From: Methanoregula sp.
GTDB lineage: Archaea > Halobacteriota > Methanomicrobia > Methanomicrobiales > Methanospirillaceae
Direction of reading: 5' to 3'
Length of the DNA stretch: 9,610 nucleotides
Assembly (NCBI GenBank): GCA_003136075.1
Contig: PNBP01000092.1
Coordinates: 1-9,610 of the forward strand
The translations under genes were made by a program, and so were the position numbers. This document shows, piece after piece, positions 1 through 5,252 of this stretch. The first letter of the stretch is position 1. Each line of letters starts with the position of its first letter. Below the pieces are notes generated by a model. That model saw only the letters and a program-made list of their open reading frames with translations, was not told where the DNA came from and did no database searches.

Positions 1-647
1 ATGATGATCACGTCCACCAGCCCGGCAAGCCGGCGTAGTGCATGCGCAATCTGGCCATGAGCGTCCTCACCCTGCACTGCGGTCGGCGATATAACGATCT
101 CGACCGGGAACCTCCGCTCGATCACGATCCGGATATCATGGATGACCGCGCCGGTTTCGGACGTGACCACACCAATTCTATGAGGATACTGCGGAAGGGG
201 GCGTTTCCTCTCTGCCGCAAAACACCCTTCCTGTGCAAGTTCCTTTTTCCACCGTTCCACAAGCAGGTATTTCTCGCCAAGCCCCGCTTTCTCAATTGCT
301 TTTGCCTGCAGCTGGTATGTCCCATGCGGGGCATATGCCCTGACCGATCCGGTAATAATCACGTCCATACCGTCCTCCGGGTCAAACATGAGCCGGTCTG
401 CATCCGAACGCCACATCACGCATTTGATGACCGCAGCAGTGCTCCCGTTCTCCCCCTGTTTCTCTGACAGGGAAAAATACCGGTGCCCCCGGGCATGATG
501 CGTATAATTGGTAATCTCTCCCTGAACCCGGATATCCTGCAGCCGTTGGTCATCAAAAAGACCCCCGATGATCCGGGACAGTTCGGTGACGGATAGTGGA
601 GTAACAATCCTGTCTTCCGGTTTTTCAGGAGTGTAAAACCATTCCAT
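1..647 (-). CDS. xseA: Exodeoxyribonuclease VII large subunit, N-terminal part (cut by left edge)
   Basis: ExoVII large subunit, which with XseB degrades single-stranded DNA to short oligonucleotides in repair. The frame stays open from ATG 647 to the window edge, giving 215 residues of a family usually near 400. Residues 18-115 read as the XseA OB-fold: SVTELSRII at 19-27, QGEITNY at 42-48 and GHRYFSL at 54-60. The catalytic domain begins near residue 135, with RIGVVTSETGAVIHDI at 157-172 (the family's TGAxxHD motif) and SPTAVQGEDA at 187-196. The sequence stops at VDVII, just before the expected GRGGGS motif. The start was chosen because it puts the OB-fold at the usual distance from the N-terminus; no Shine-Dalgarno sequence precedes it, so the mRNA may be leaderless. 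It is divergent from the next gene. The enzyme is chiefly bacterial; its presence in an archaeon suggests old transfer, though codon use resembles the neighbours. xseB would lie outside the window. Confidence 0.93.
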   Translation of the reverse strand, partial: MEWFYTPEKPEDRIVTPLSVTELSRIIGGLFDDQRLQDIRVQGEITNYTHHARGHRYFSLSEKQGENGSTAAVIKCVMWRSDADRLMFDPEDGMDVIITGSVRAYAPHGTYQLQAKAIEKAGLGEKYLLVERWKKELAQEGCFAAERKRPLPQYPHRIGVVTSETGAVIHDIRIVIERRFPVEIVISPTAVQGEDAHGQIAHALRRLAGLVDVII

Positions 648-686
648 TAACAAGTATTATGCATAAAGCGCTTATCAAATAGTATT
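648..686. promoter_or_regulatory. Short divergent intergenic promoter region
   Basis: These 39 AT-rich bases must hold the promoters of both xseA (minus) and the isomerase-like gene (plus). A 9-bp direct repeat, AGTATTATG, occurs at 653-661 and 681-689, and the 8-bp palindrome AAGCGCTT lies between at 666-673. The left copy is about 30 bases upstream of ATG 687, and the complement of the right copy is about 38 bases upstream of ATG 647. Those are distances expected of box A elements of leaderless or short-leader archaeal transcripts. No Shine-Dalgarno sequence is seen for either gene. Assignment of box A is inference. Confidence 0.4.
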
Positions 687-1508
687 ATGGTATCCTTTGG
701 TGTCTCGAGCATGTTTTTTCACGAGTACACCAGCGATGAAATTTTCTCGTTTGCAAGCCGGGCAGGGCTTGATGCACTGGAATTCTGGCTGGAGACCCCA
801 CACTTCTGGCTCCGGAATCTACCGGTGCAGGAGGTTGTTGAGAGCCGGCACCGGCACCTGTGCATCACCACGCTCAACGTCCATACACCGGTCCTTGACC
901 TGAATCCCTGTTCCATTAACCCGGACGTCGCGGCAGTATCGGTCATGTCTGCTATACGATCCATATCAATAGCCGAATCACTCGGTGCCCGCATCCTCAC
1001 GGTCCACCCGGGCAGGCGTACTGCAAAACGCCCTCCCGGGAAAGCGGATGAAGAACGGTTCCGGACATATATTGCCACCATTCGGGAGGCAGCCACAGGA
1101 AATCATATCAGGATTGCCATGGAAAACATGGAAGCGCAGGTAAATTCCCTTCTTTGTACACCGGAAAAGATGCGGGAAGTCCTTGACGACGAACCATGGT
1201 TGTTCTTTACCTTTGATACTGCACATGCACTCGGACAGTCGGAAAACGAAGCGATGCGGTATATTGATCTCTGCTCAGACCGGCTGGTCAATGTACACAT
1301 CAGCCGGGCTGATGGAAACAGACTTCACCTGCCACTCGATCAGGATCCGGTTATTGCACGGCTACTGGCGTCACTTGGGGACCACGATTTCTCCGGCAGC
1401 CTGATACTGGAGATTGACGATCTCAACTTCTCCCGATCACTGTCCGTGGATGAAAAGATCGCGATTCTCCAAAGGGATTCCGCATTTATGCATAAATGCA
1501 TGGATTAA
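687..1508 (+). CDS. Sugar phosphate isomerase/epimerase-like TIM-barrel protein
   Basis: A 273-residue protein of the xylose-isomerase-like TIM-barrel superfamily (AP endonuclease 2 type), which uses divalent metals in sugar isomerases, epimerases or endonuclease IV. Strand-end residues expected to line a metal site are visible: E32 (LEFW), H66 (LNVHTP), H107 (LTVHPG), E146 (AMENM), D177 and H180 (FDTAH), H204 (NVHISRADG), D209, H214 and E242 (LEIDD). This is an almost complete set of metal ligands, so the protein is probably an active enzyme; the substrate cannot be told from sequence. It lacks a signal peptide or membrane segment, so it should be cytosolic. The ATG at 687 has no Shine-Dalgarno sequence and sits close to likely promoter elements. 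It could be an endonuclease IV relative, and the neighbouring xseA makes a DNA-repair role conceivable, but the motifs look more like the general isomerase/epimerase group. Confidence 0.82.
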   Translation: MVSFGVSSMFFHEYTSDEIFSFASRAGLDALEFWLETPHFWLRNLPVQEVVESRHRHLCITTLNVHTPVLDLNPCSINPDVAAVSVMSAIRSISIAESLGARILTVHPGRRTAKRPPGKADEERFRTYIATIREAATGNHIRIAMENMEAQVNSLLCTPEKMREVLDDEPWLFFTFDTAHALGQSENEAMRYIDLCSDRLVNVHISRADGNRLHLPLDQDPVIARLLASLGDHDFSGSLILEIDDLNFSRSLSVDEKIAILQRDSAFMHKCMD

Positions 1509-1602
1509 TCGCTGGGTTTATGTAATCTCCCCTCGAATAAGATCGTGTATCAGCATCTATGAACCATATCGTACACTATGCCTTCACCCGGCGTGAATTG
1601 AG
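1509..1602. other. Intergenic spacer with possible promoter for the CorB-like gene
   Basis: Ninety-four bases without a gene. An AT-rich element, TTTATGTAA at about 1517-1525, could be a box A for the following gene, giving a leader of roughly 50 bases. A small inverted repeat, TTCAC at 1583-1587 and GTGAA at 1593-1597, lies just before the start codon. Neither is strong, and read-through from the upstream gene is equally possible. Confidence 0.3.
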
Positions 1603-2883
1603 ATGATAGAGGACATTTTTGGGGTTTTGCTTTTTGTCCTGTCTATCATTCTGTCTGCATTTTTTTCAAGCTCAGAAGTTGCCCTGATCTCGATTACCCG
1701 GGCCAAAGCACGGACGCTCCTGAATGAAGGCAGACCCGGTGCAAAGGCTCTAGCCGCTTTAAAAGAATCACCTGCACACCTGCTGACGACAATCCTTATC
1801 GGCAATACGGTTGTCAATATCGCCGCTGCATCCATTGCGACGGCTATCGCACTCCGCATGTTTGGAGATATTGGTGTTGGTATCGCCACGGGATTTGTGG
1901 TCATTGTGCTTTTGGTCTTTGGGGAGATCGGCCCGAAGATCTATGCAACGAGAGCATCTGACTCCTATGCGCTCACTGTCGCCCCCGTCATCCTGTTCCT
2001 GGCAAAGATTTTCTCTCCGTTTATCTGGTTTGTCGAGCGGGTGAGCCCGTCTTTAGGAATTGGCAAGGAAACTTCAGAGCCGGCAGTGACAGAAGAGGAG
2101 ATCAAGGAATGGATCGATGTGGGTAAGGAAGACGGAAGCATAGAACAGGGCGAACAGGACATGCTCTATTCCGTACTTGAGTTTGGCGATACCACTGCCC
2201 GTGAGATCATGACACCCCGTGTGGATGTCGTGCTCATGGAGGACACCACAACCATCGATGAGGCAATCCGGATCTTCAGCGAAACCGGGTTCTCCCGAAT
2301 TCCGGTGTATCATGAGCAGATCGACAACATCACCGGTGTCCTGAATGTCAAGGACGTCTTTGCTGCGACAGTCTCCAAGAGAAAGGATCTCTCTCTCAAA
2401 GAGATCATGTATGACCCGACCTTTGTTCCCGAAACAAAAAAGATCGATGATATGTTAAAGGAACTGCAGGTGCACCGTGTTCAGATTGCGATCGTTATCG
2501 ACGAATACAGCAGTTTTGTCGGCATCGTTACGGTTGAGGATATCTTAGAGGAACTTGTCGGGGACATCATGGATGAATTTGACAAGGAGGAGCCGGATAT
2601 CCAGAAGATCTCCGATGGTGTGTATGTGCTCGATGCCCAAATGTGGGTAGATGATATTAACGAGCGCCTGGAACTTAACCTGCCCACCGATGAATCCTAT
2701 GAAACGGTTGGAGGGCTGTTGATCGACCGGCTCGGTCATATTCCCCAGCACCCGGGTGAGAAAGTGGAGATCGAGGGGGGAAGAGTGACCCTTGTCGTGA
2801 TCCAGATGCATGGCCGACGGATTGTTAAGATAAAATGTATTGCCCGCAACGGGAAGGACCAGAAGGACTCCGGCACCCGGTAA
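1603..2883 (+). CDS. CorB/CNNM-family Mg2+ transporter (DUF21-CBS-CBS-CorC/HlyC)
   Basis: A 426-residue membrane protein of the CNNM/CorB family, often annotated as hemolysin-like. Archaeal CorB from Methanoculleus is an established Mg2+ transporter. Residues 1-155 form the DUF21 transmembrane domain, with hydrophobic helices near 4-21, 60-84, 89-106 and 124-145. Family motifs are SSSEVALIS at 22-30, GNTVVNI at 68-74 and FGEIGPK at 106-112. An acidic linker around 163-190 (TEEEIKEW, KEDGSIEQGE) matches the acidic helical bundle. CBS1 begins near EIMTPRVDVV (201-210), and CBS2 covers about 267-320 with GIVTVEDILEELVGDI at 307-322, the nucleotide-binding region. The C-terminal CorC/HlyC domain runs from about 337 to 415. 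All parts are present and intact. The ribosome binding site is weak (GCGTGA at 1591-1596). The last base of its TAA is the first base of an ATG in the purN frame, so the two genes are probably one transcript. Confidence 0.93.
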   Translation: MIEDIFGVLLFVLSIILSAFFSSSEVALISITRAKARTLLNEGRPGAKALAALKESPAHLLTTILIGNTVVNIAAASIATAIALRMFGDIGVGIATGFVVIVLLVFGEIGPKIYATRASDSYALTVAPVILFLAKIFSPFIWFVERVSPSLGIGKETSEPAVTEEEIKEWIDVGKEDGSIEQGEQDMLYSVLEFGDTTAREIMTPRVDVVLMEDTTTIDEAIRIFSETGFSRIPVYHEQIDNITGVLNVKDVFAATVSKRKDLSLKEIMYDPTFVPETKKIDDMLKELQVHRVQIAIVIDEYSSFVGIVTVEDILEELVGDIMDEFDKEEPDIQKISDGVYVLDAQMWVDDINERLELNLPTDESYETVGGLLIDRLGHIPQHPGEKVEIEGGRVTLVVIQMHGRRIVKIKCIARNGKDQKDSGTR

Positions 2884-2903
2884 TGATAAAAAATGAGAAA
2901 CTC

Positions 2904-3509
2904 ATGACTAAACGCATCGCAGTGATCGCATCCGGCAGAGGATCAAACTTTCAGGCAGTCATTAATGCGATTGCAGCCCGGAAGATCCCTGCGGTCTGTG
3001 CAGCCCTGATTACCGACAACCCAAAAGCCTATGCAATTGAGCGTGCCAAAAAGGCACATATTCCTGTCAGGGTCATCGATTACCATTCATTTCCTTCGCG
3101 TGAGGTTTATGAACGGGCATTGTTTTCTGCGATGCAGCGCCTGGATCCAGACTTGTTTGTTCTTGCCGGCTATATGCGCATCGTCGGAAACGAGATCGTC
3201 AGGGCATTCAACGGCAGGATGATCAATATCCACCCGGCACTTCTTCCCAGTTTTACCGGGTTGCATGCCCAGCAGCAGGCAATTGTACATGGTGTAAAAG
3301 TTGCCGGGTGCACCGTGCATTTTGTTGACGAAAGTCTTGATGGCGGTCCCATTATTCTCCAGCATTGCGTACCGGTTCTGGATAGCGATGACGAGGATAC
3401 CCTTGCAGAGCGCATCCTCCACTACGAACATATCTGCCTGCCCGAAGCGATCCGGCTGTTCTGCGAGGAACGGTTGGTAATTGATGGCCGAAAAGTCATT
3501 GTCCGGTAA
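2904..3509 (+). CDS. purN: Phosphoribosylglycinamide formyltransferase
   Basis: GAR transformylase: transfers a formyl group from 10-formyl-folate to glycinamide ribonucleotide in de novo purine synthesis. With the start at 2904 it is 201 residues, close to the bacterial length of about 210. Phosphate-binding SGRGSNFQAVI lies at 10-20. Catalytic residues are all present: N108 and H110 in INIHPALLPSF and D146 in LDGGPIILQ. The ATG at 2904 gives the family-typical MTKRIAVIASGRGSN start, with TGAG at 2894-2897 as a weak ribosome binding site. An in-frame ATG at 2883 overlaps the stop of the upstream CorB gene by one base (TAATG) and would add seven residues. The gene is not next to other purine genes here. 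Because many methanogens use tetrahydromethanopterin rather than folate, the actual formyl donor is an open question. Identification is firm. Confidence 0.95.
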   Translation: MTKRIAVIASGRGSNFQAVINAIAARKIPAVCAALITDNPKAYAIERAKKAHIPVRVIDYHSFPSREVYERALFSAMQRLDPDLFVLAGYMRIVGNEIVRAFNGRMINIHPALLPSFTGLHAQQQAIVHGVKVAGCTVHFVDESLDGGPIILQHCVPVLDSDDEDTLAERILHYEHICLPEAIRLFCEERLVIDGRKVIVR

Positions 3510-3547
3510 CATCCATTTCTGGTATGGGCCTTCTGGCACACCGCTCC

Positions 3548-3600
3548 TTTTTTATCTGGCACGATAATACTACCGGCAACCGGATGCCGGGAGGCTGGCA
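3548..3600 (+). promoter_or_regulatory. Possible promoter and hairpin leader before rpp21
   Basis: The purN-rpp21 gap contains TTTTTTATC at 3548-3556, which could be a box A (or a weak T-tract ending the purN transcript). Downstream an inverted repeat, CCGGCA at 3573-3578 and TGCCGG at 3585-3590, with a six-base loop, overlaps the first two bases of the Shine-Dalgarno sequence GGGAGG at 3589-3594. The hairpin could hide part of the ribosome binding site. Regulation is inference. Confidence 0.35.
3589..3594 (+). promoter_or_regulatory. Shine-Dalgarno sequence that fixes the TTG start of rpp21
   Basis: GGGAGG stands six bases before TTG 3601. The nearest upstream ATG (3584) runs into TGA after six codons, so the TTG is the only start served by this site. 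Confidence 0.7.
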
Positions 3601-3927
3601 TTGAAGGAACGATCAAAGAATTCCTCGACAAAAAAGATCGCGCTTGAACGGATTGCTATCCTGTTTGAACAGGCAGGAGCGGTTTTTTCACATTCCCCCG
3701 CACAAAGCAACCGCTACGTGGAACTTGCCCGGCGGATTGCCATGCGGCAGCGGGTACGGATTGACGTTAAGTTCCGCCGGCAGTACTGCCATCACTGCTA
3801 TGCCTTCCTCGTCCCCGGGAAAAATATGCGGGTGCGGGTGCACAGTGGCCATGTTTCTGTCACCTGCATCACCTGCAAAAAAACAACACGTTACCGGGTG
3901 GAAAAACACGATGATAAAAAAAACTGA
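3601..3927 (+). CDS. Ribonuclease P protein component 4 (Rpp21/Rpr2 family)
   Basis: Zinc-ribbon protein subunit of archaeal RNase P, which removes the 5' leader of pre-tRNA; it pairs with Rpp29 on the RNA specificity domain. The 108 residues fit the family. Residues 10-50 form the N-terminal helical part, with ALERIAILFEQA at 14-25 and RYVELARRIAMRQRVRI at 38-54. The Zn ligands are two CxxC pairs, C63/C66 (CHHC) and C89/C92 (CITC). An Arg/Lys-rich stretch follows at 93-108. Translation begins at TTG 3601, supported by the Shine-Dalgarno sequence six bases upstream. The 3' end overlaps the YhbY-like gene by 17 bases, pointing to translational coupling of two RNA-binding factors. The family match is strong; archaeal annotation often names the gene rnp4 or rnp21. 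Confidence 0.92.
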   Translation: MKERSKNSSTKKIALERIAILFEQAGAVFSHSPAQSNRYVELARRIAMRQRVRIDVKFRRQYCHHCYAFLVPGKNMRVRVHSGHVSVTCITCKKTTRYRVEKHDDKKN

Positions 3928-4162
3928 TCAATCAATGCAGGATTTGAAACCGACCGTCTGGATCGGCAAACAGGGTAGCAGCGCTACCATGATAGAAGAG
4001 ATAGTCGCGCAGCTGAAAACACGAAAAACGATCAAAGTGAAATGGCTCCAGAACACCCAAGTCGATCCGGAAGCAATTGCAAAGGAAGCCAACGCAGTGC
4101 TCATTGAAGTCCGCGGGCGCACGATGGTGCTTTCTGAGCGCAGGAAACTTTCAAAAAATTAA
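3911..4162 (+). CDS. YhbY/CRM-domain RNA-binding protein
   Basis: An 83-residue single-domain CRS1-YhbY (CRM) protein. Bacterial YhbY binds pre-50S particles, and plant CRM proteins act in intron splicing; the archaeal proteins are presumed to aid rRNA maturation. Diagnostic is the GxxG loop, GKQG at 19-22 within PTVWIGKQG, followed by the helix SATMIEEIVAQLKTRKTIKVKW (24-45), and ALIEV-like strand residues VLIEVRGRTMVL at 63-74. ATG 3911 is inside the rpp21 frame and overlaps it by 17 bases; GTGGA upstream is a weak binding site. A second in-frame ATG at 3935 would still leave the whole domain, so the start is uncertain by eight codons. A T5 run at 4168-4172 follows the stop and could be a weak terminator. 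The rpp21-yhbY-S19e order is commonly conserved in euryarchaea. Confidence 0.88.
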   Translation: MIKKTDQSMQDLKPTVWIGKQGSSATMIEEIVAQLKTRKTIKVKWLQNTQVDPEAIAKEANAVLIEVRGRTMVLSERRKLSKN

Positions 4163-4198
4163 CCTGATTTTTCTCCGGTATGACGGCAACTGATTCTA

Positions 4199-4210
4199 GA
4201 AATATATAAA
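4199..4210 (+). promoter_or_regulatory. Archaeal promoter (BRE/TATA) of the rps19e operon
   Basis: GAAATATATAAA at 4199-4210 contains the best box A in the window (TATATAAA at 4203-4210) with adjacent purines as a BRE. Transcription should begin about 25 bases downstream, near 4231-4236, giving a leader of about 35 bases before ATG 4269. It probably drives the genes from rps19e to rplX. Confidence 0.75.
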
Positions 4211-4234
4211 AACCTTATCCACTAATAGGTATAG

Positions 4235-4261
4235 ACTGTTAATTGGTATTCAACAGTGAGG
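4235..4261 (+). promoter_or_regulatory. rps19e leader hairpin and Shine-Dalgarno sequence
   Basis: An exact 6-bp inverted repeat, ACTGTT at 4235-4240 and AACAGT at 4252-4257, encloses an 11-base loop. Its right arm covers the first two bases of the Shine-Dalgarno sequence GTGAGG (4256-4261), which is seven bases before ATG 4269. The left arm coincides with the predicted transcript start. The binding site is convincing; a control role for the hairpin is inference. Confidence 0.5.
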
Positions 4262-4268
4262 AATTTAG

Positions 4269-4859
4269 ATGACAACAGTATATGATGTCCCGGCTGACCA
4301 CCTCATCCGGCAGGTTGCCGAGGAGTTAAAAAAACATAAAGAAGTGACTCCTCCGGCATGGGCTGCCTTTGCGAAGACCGGGACCCATAAAGAGATGCCG
4401 CCCGAAGACCCCGACTGGTGGTTTATCCGGGCAGCCGCAGTGTTGAGGCGCGTCTATATTGACGGCCCGCTGGGTGTCGAACGAATGCGGAGTTTTTACG
4501 GCGGAAAAAAGAACCGCGGTTCAAAGCCCAATGCATTCAGGAAAGGAAGTGGATCGATTCTCCGGAAGTCTCTCCAGCAGCTGGAAACGCTTGGTTTCAT
4601 TCTCCATGACAAGACCGGGCGCAAAGTGTCCCCCGCCGGCATGGCGTTCCTGGACAAGGTTGCAAGAGAAGTTTCCCTTCATCCTCCGGCACCAGTGCCC
4701 AAAAGGGTAAAAGCAGTTGTTGAAGAACCCAAGAAAGCTGAAGGCAAGAAGTCCGAAGGCAAGAAGGGTAAAGTCGAGAAGACTGACGATGCAAAAGGCG
4801 AGAAAAAGCCTGCCGCAAAGAAGTCTGAAGGCAAAAAAGCAGAGAAGTCTGAGGCGTGA
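4269..4859 (+). CDS. rps19e: 30S ribosomal protein S19e with Lys-rich C-terminal tail
   Basis: Archaeal/eukaryotic-type small-subunit protein S19e, located on the head of the 30S subunit and needed in eukaryotes for 18S rRNA maturation. The core is residues 1-140: TVYDVPADHLI at 3-13, PPAWAAFAKTG at 28-38, DPDWWFIRAAAVLRRVY at 48-64 and GPLGVERMRSFYGGKKNRGS at 66-85, then GSGSILRKSLQQLE (93-106). The usual archaeal length is about 150 residues; this one is 196 because of a low-complexity tail from about 145. Residues 151-196 hold 16 Lys, 9 Glu and 2 Asp with repeated KSEGKK units (161-166 and 185-190). The tail looks disordered and histone-H1-like. The start is supported by GTGAGG seven bases upstream and the TATA box. 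It is the first gene of the ribosomal operon. Confidence 0.96.
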   Translation: MTTVYDVPADHLIRQVAEELKKHKEVTPPAWAAFAKTGTHKEMPPEDPDWWFIRAAAVLRRVYIDGPLGVERMRSFYGGKKNRGSKPNAFRKGSGSILRKSLQQLETLGFILHDKTGRKVSPAGMAFLDKVAREVSLHPPAPVPKRVKAVVEEPKKAEGKKSEGKKGKVEKTDDAKGEKKPAAKKSEGKKAEKSEA

Positions 4860-4913
4860 AATCCATGCACCGGACAAAAATTGTGCATACAACATAAAAA
4901 GTGAGGTGTATCC
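4860..4913. other. rps19e-PDCD5 intercistronic spacer with hairpin and Shine-Dalgarno
   Basis: The spacer holds an exact inverted repeat, ATGCAC at 4865-4870 and GTGCAT at 4883-4888, with a 12-base loop and no T-tract after it. It is not a typical terminator and could be an mRNA processing or stability element. The Shine-Dalgarno sequence GTGAGGTG at 4901-4908 lies five bases before ATG 4914. Confidence 0.4.
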
Positions 4914-5252
4914 ATGGGAGACGACGAGCTCAGTGAAATCCGACAGAGAAGGATGGCCCAACTGCAGCAGCAGGCGCAAAACCAGCAGTCAATGCAGGCA
5001 GAGCTTGAGCAGCAGGAGCGTGTCAAGTCTCAGATCCAGATGGTTCTTATGCAGGCTCTCGAACCAAATGCACGGGAGCGCTTAAACACCATCAAGCTGA
5101 CCAAGCCGGAATTTGCCGGCGCCGTGGAACAACAGCTTGTGCAGCTCGCCCAGAGCGGGCGTCTCAAGCAGAAGATAACGGATGCACAGCTCAAAGAACT
5201 GCTCCGGCAGATCGCGCCGGCCAAGCGGGATTACTCAATCACACGCAAGTGA
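4914..5252 (+). CDS. PDCD5-family DNA-binding protein
   Basis: A 112-residue member of the PDCD5/TFAR19 family, small helical-bundle proteins found in archaea and eukaryotes. Archaeal members bind DNA in vitro, and eukaryotic PDCD5 works with the CCT chaperonin and in apoptosis; the archaeal role is not settled. A Gln-rich helix covers 6-45 (for example RMAQLQQQAQNQQ at 13-25). The conserved core follows: LEPNARERLNTIKLTKPE at 49-66, AVEQQLVQLAQSGRL at 70-84 and ITDAQLKELLRQI at 88-100, ending in a basic tail. Translation starts at ATG 4914 behind GTGAGGTG. The stop overlaps the next gene's ATG (TGATG, 5250-5254). Placement between S19e and L39e is a common archaeal arrangement and hints at a task linked to translation or nascent-chain folding. 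Confidence 0.94.
   Translation: MGDDELSEIRQRRMAQLQQQAQNQQSMQAELEQQERVKSQIQMVLMQALEPNARERLNTIKLTKPEFAGAVEQQLVQLAQSGRLKQKITDAQLKELLRQIAPAKRDYSITRK

Noticed and set aside
42..467. A 141-codon plus-strand open frame over the xseA region
   Set aside because: It lies opposite the recognisable XseA frame, has no family resemblance and is cysteine/proline-rich in the way of a shadow frame.
1583..1597. TTCAC/GTGAA inverted repeat before the CorB-like start
   Set aside because: A 5-bp arm with no Shine-Dalgarno overlap and no support from a second copy is within chance.
4521..5026. Long minus-strand frames over S19e and PDCD5
   Set aside because: They mirror the Lys/Glu and Gln-rich codons of the true genes, giving Leu/Phe/Ser-rich peptides without motifs.
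5249..5251. GTG as start of the PP-loop ATPase
   Set aside because: ATG 5252 follows immediately and gives the usual TGATG overlap with the PDCD5 stop; the difference is one residue.
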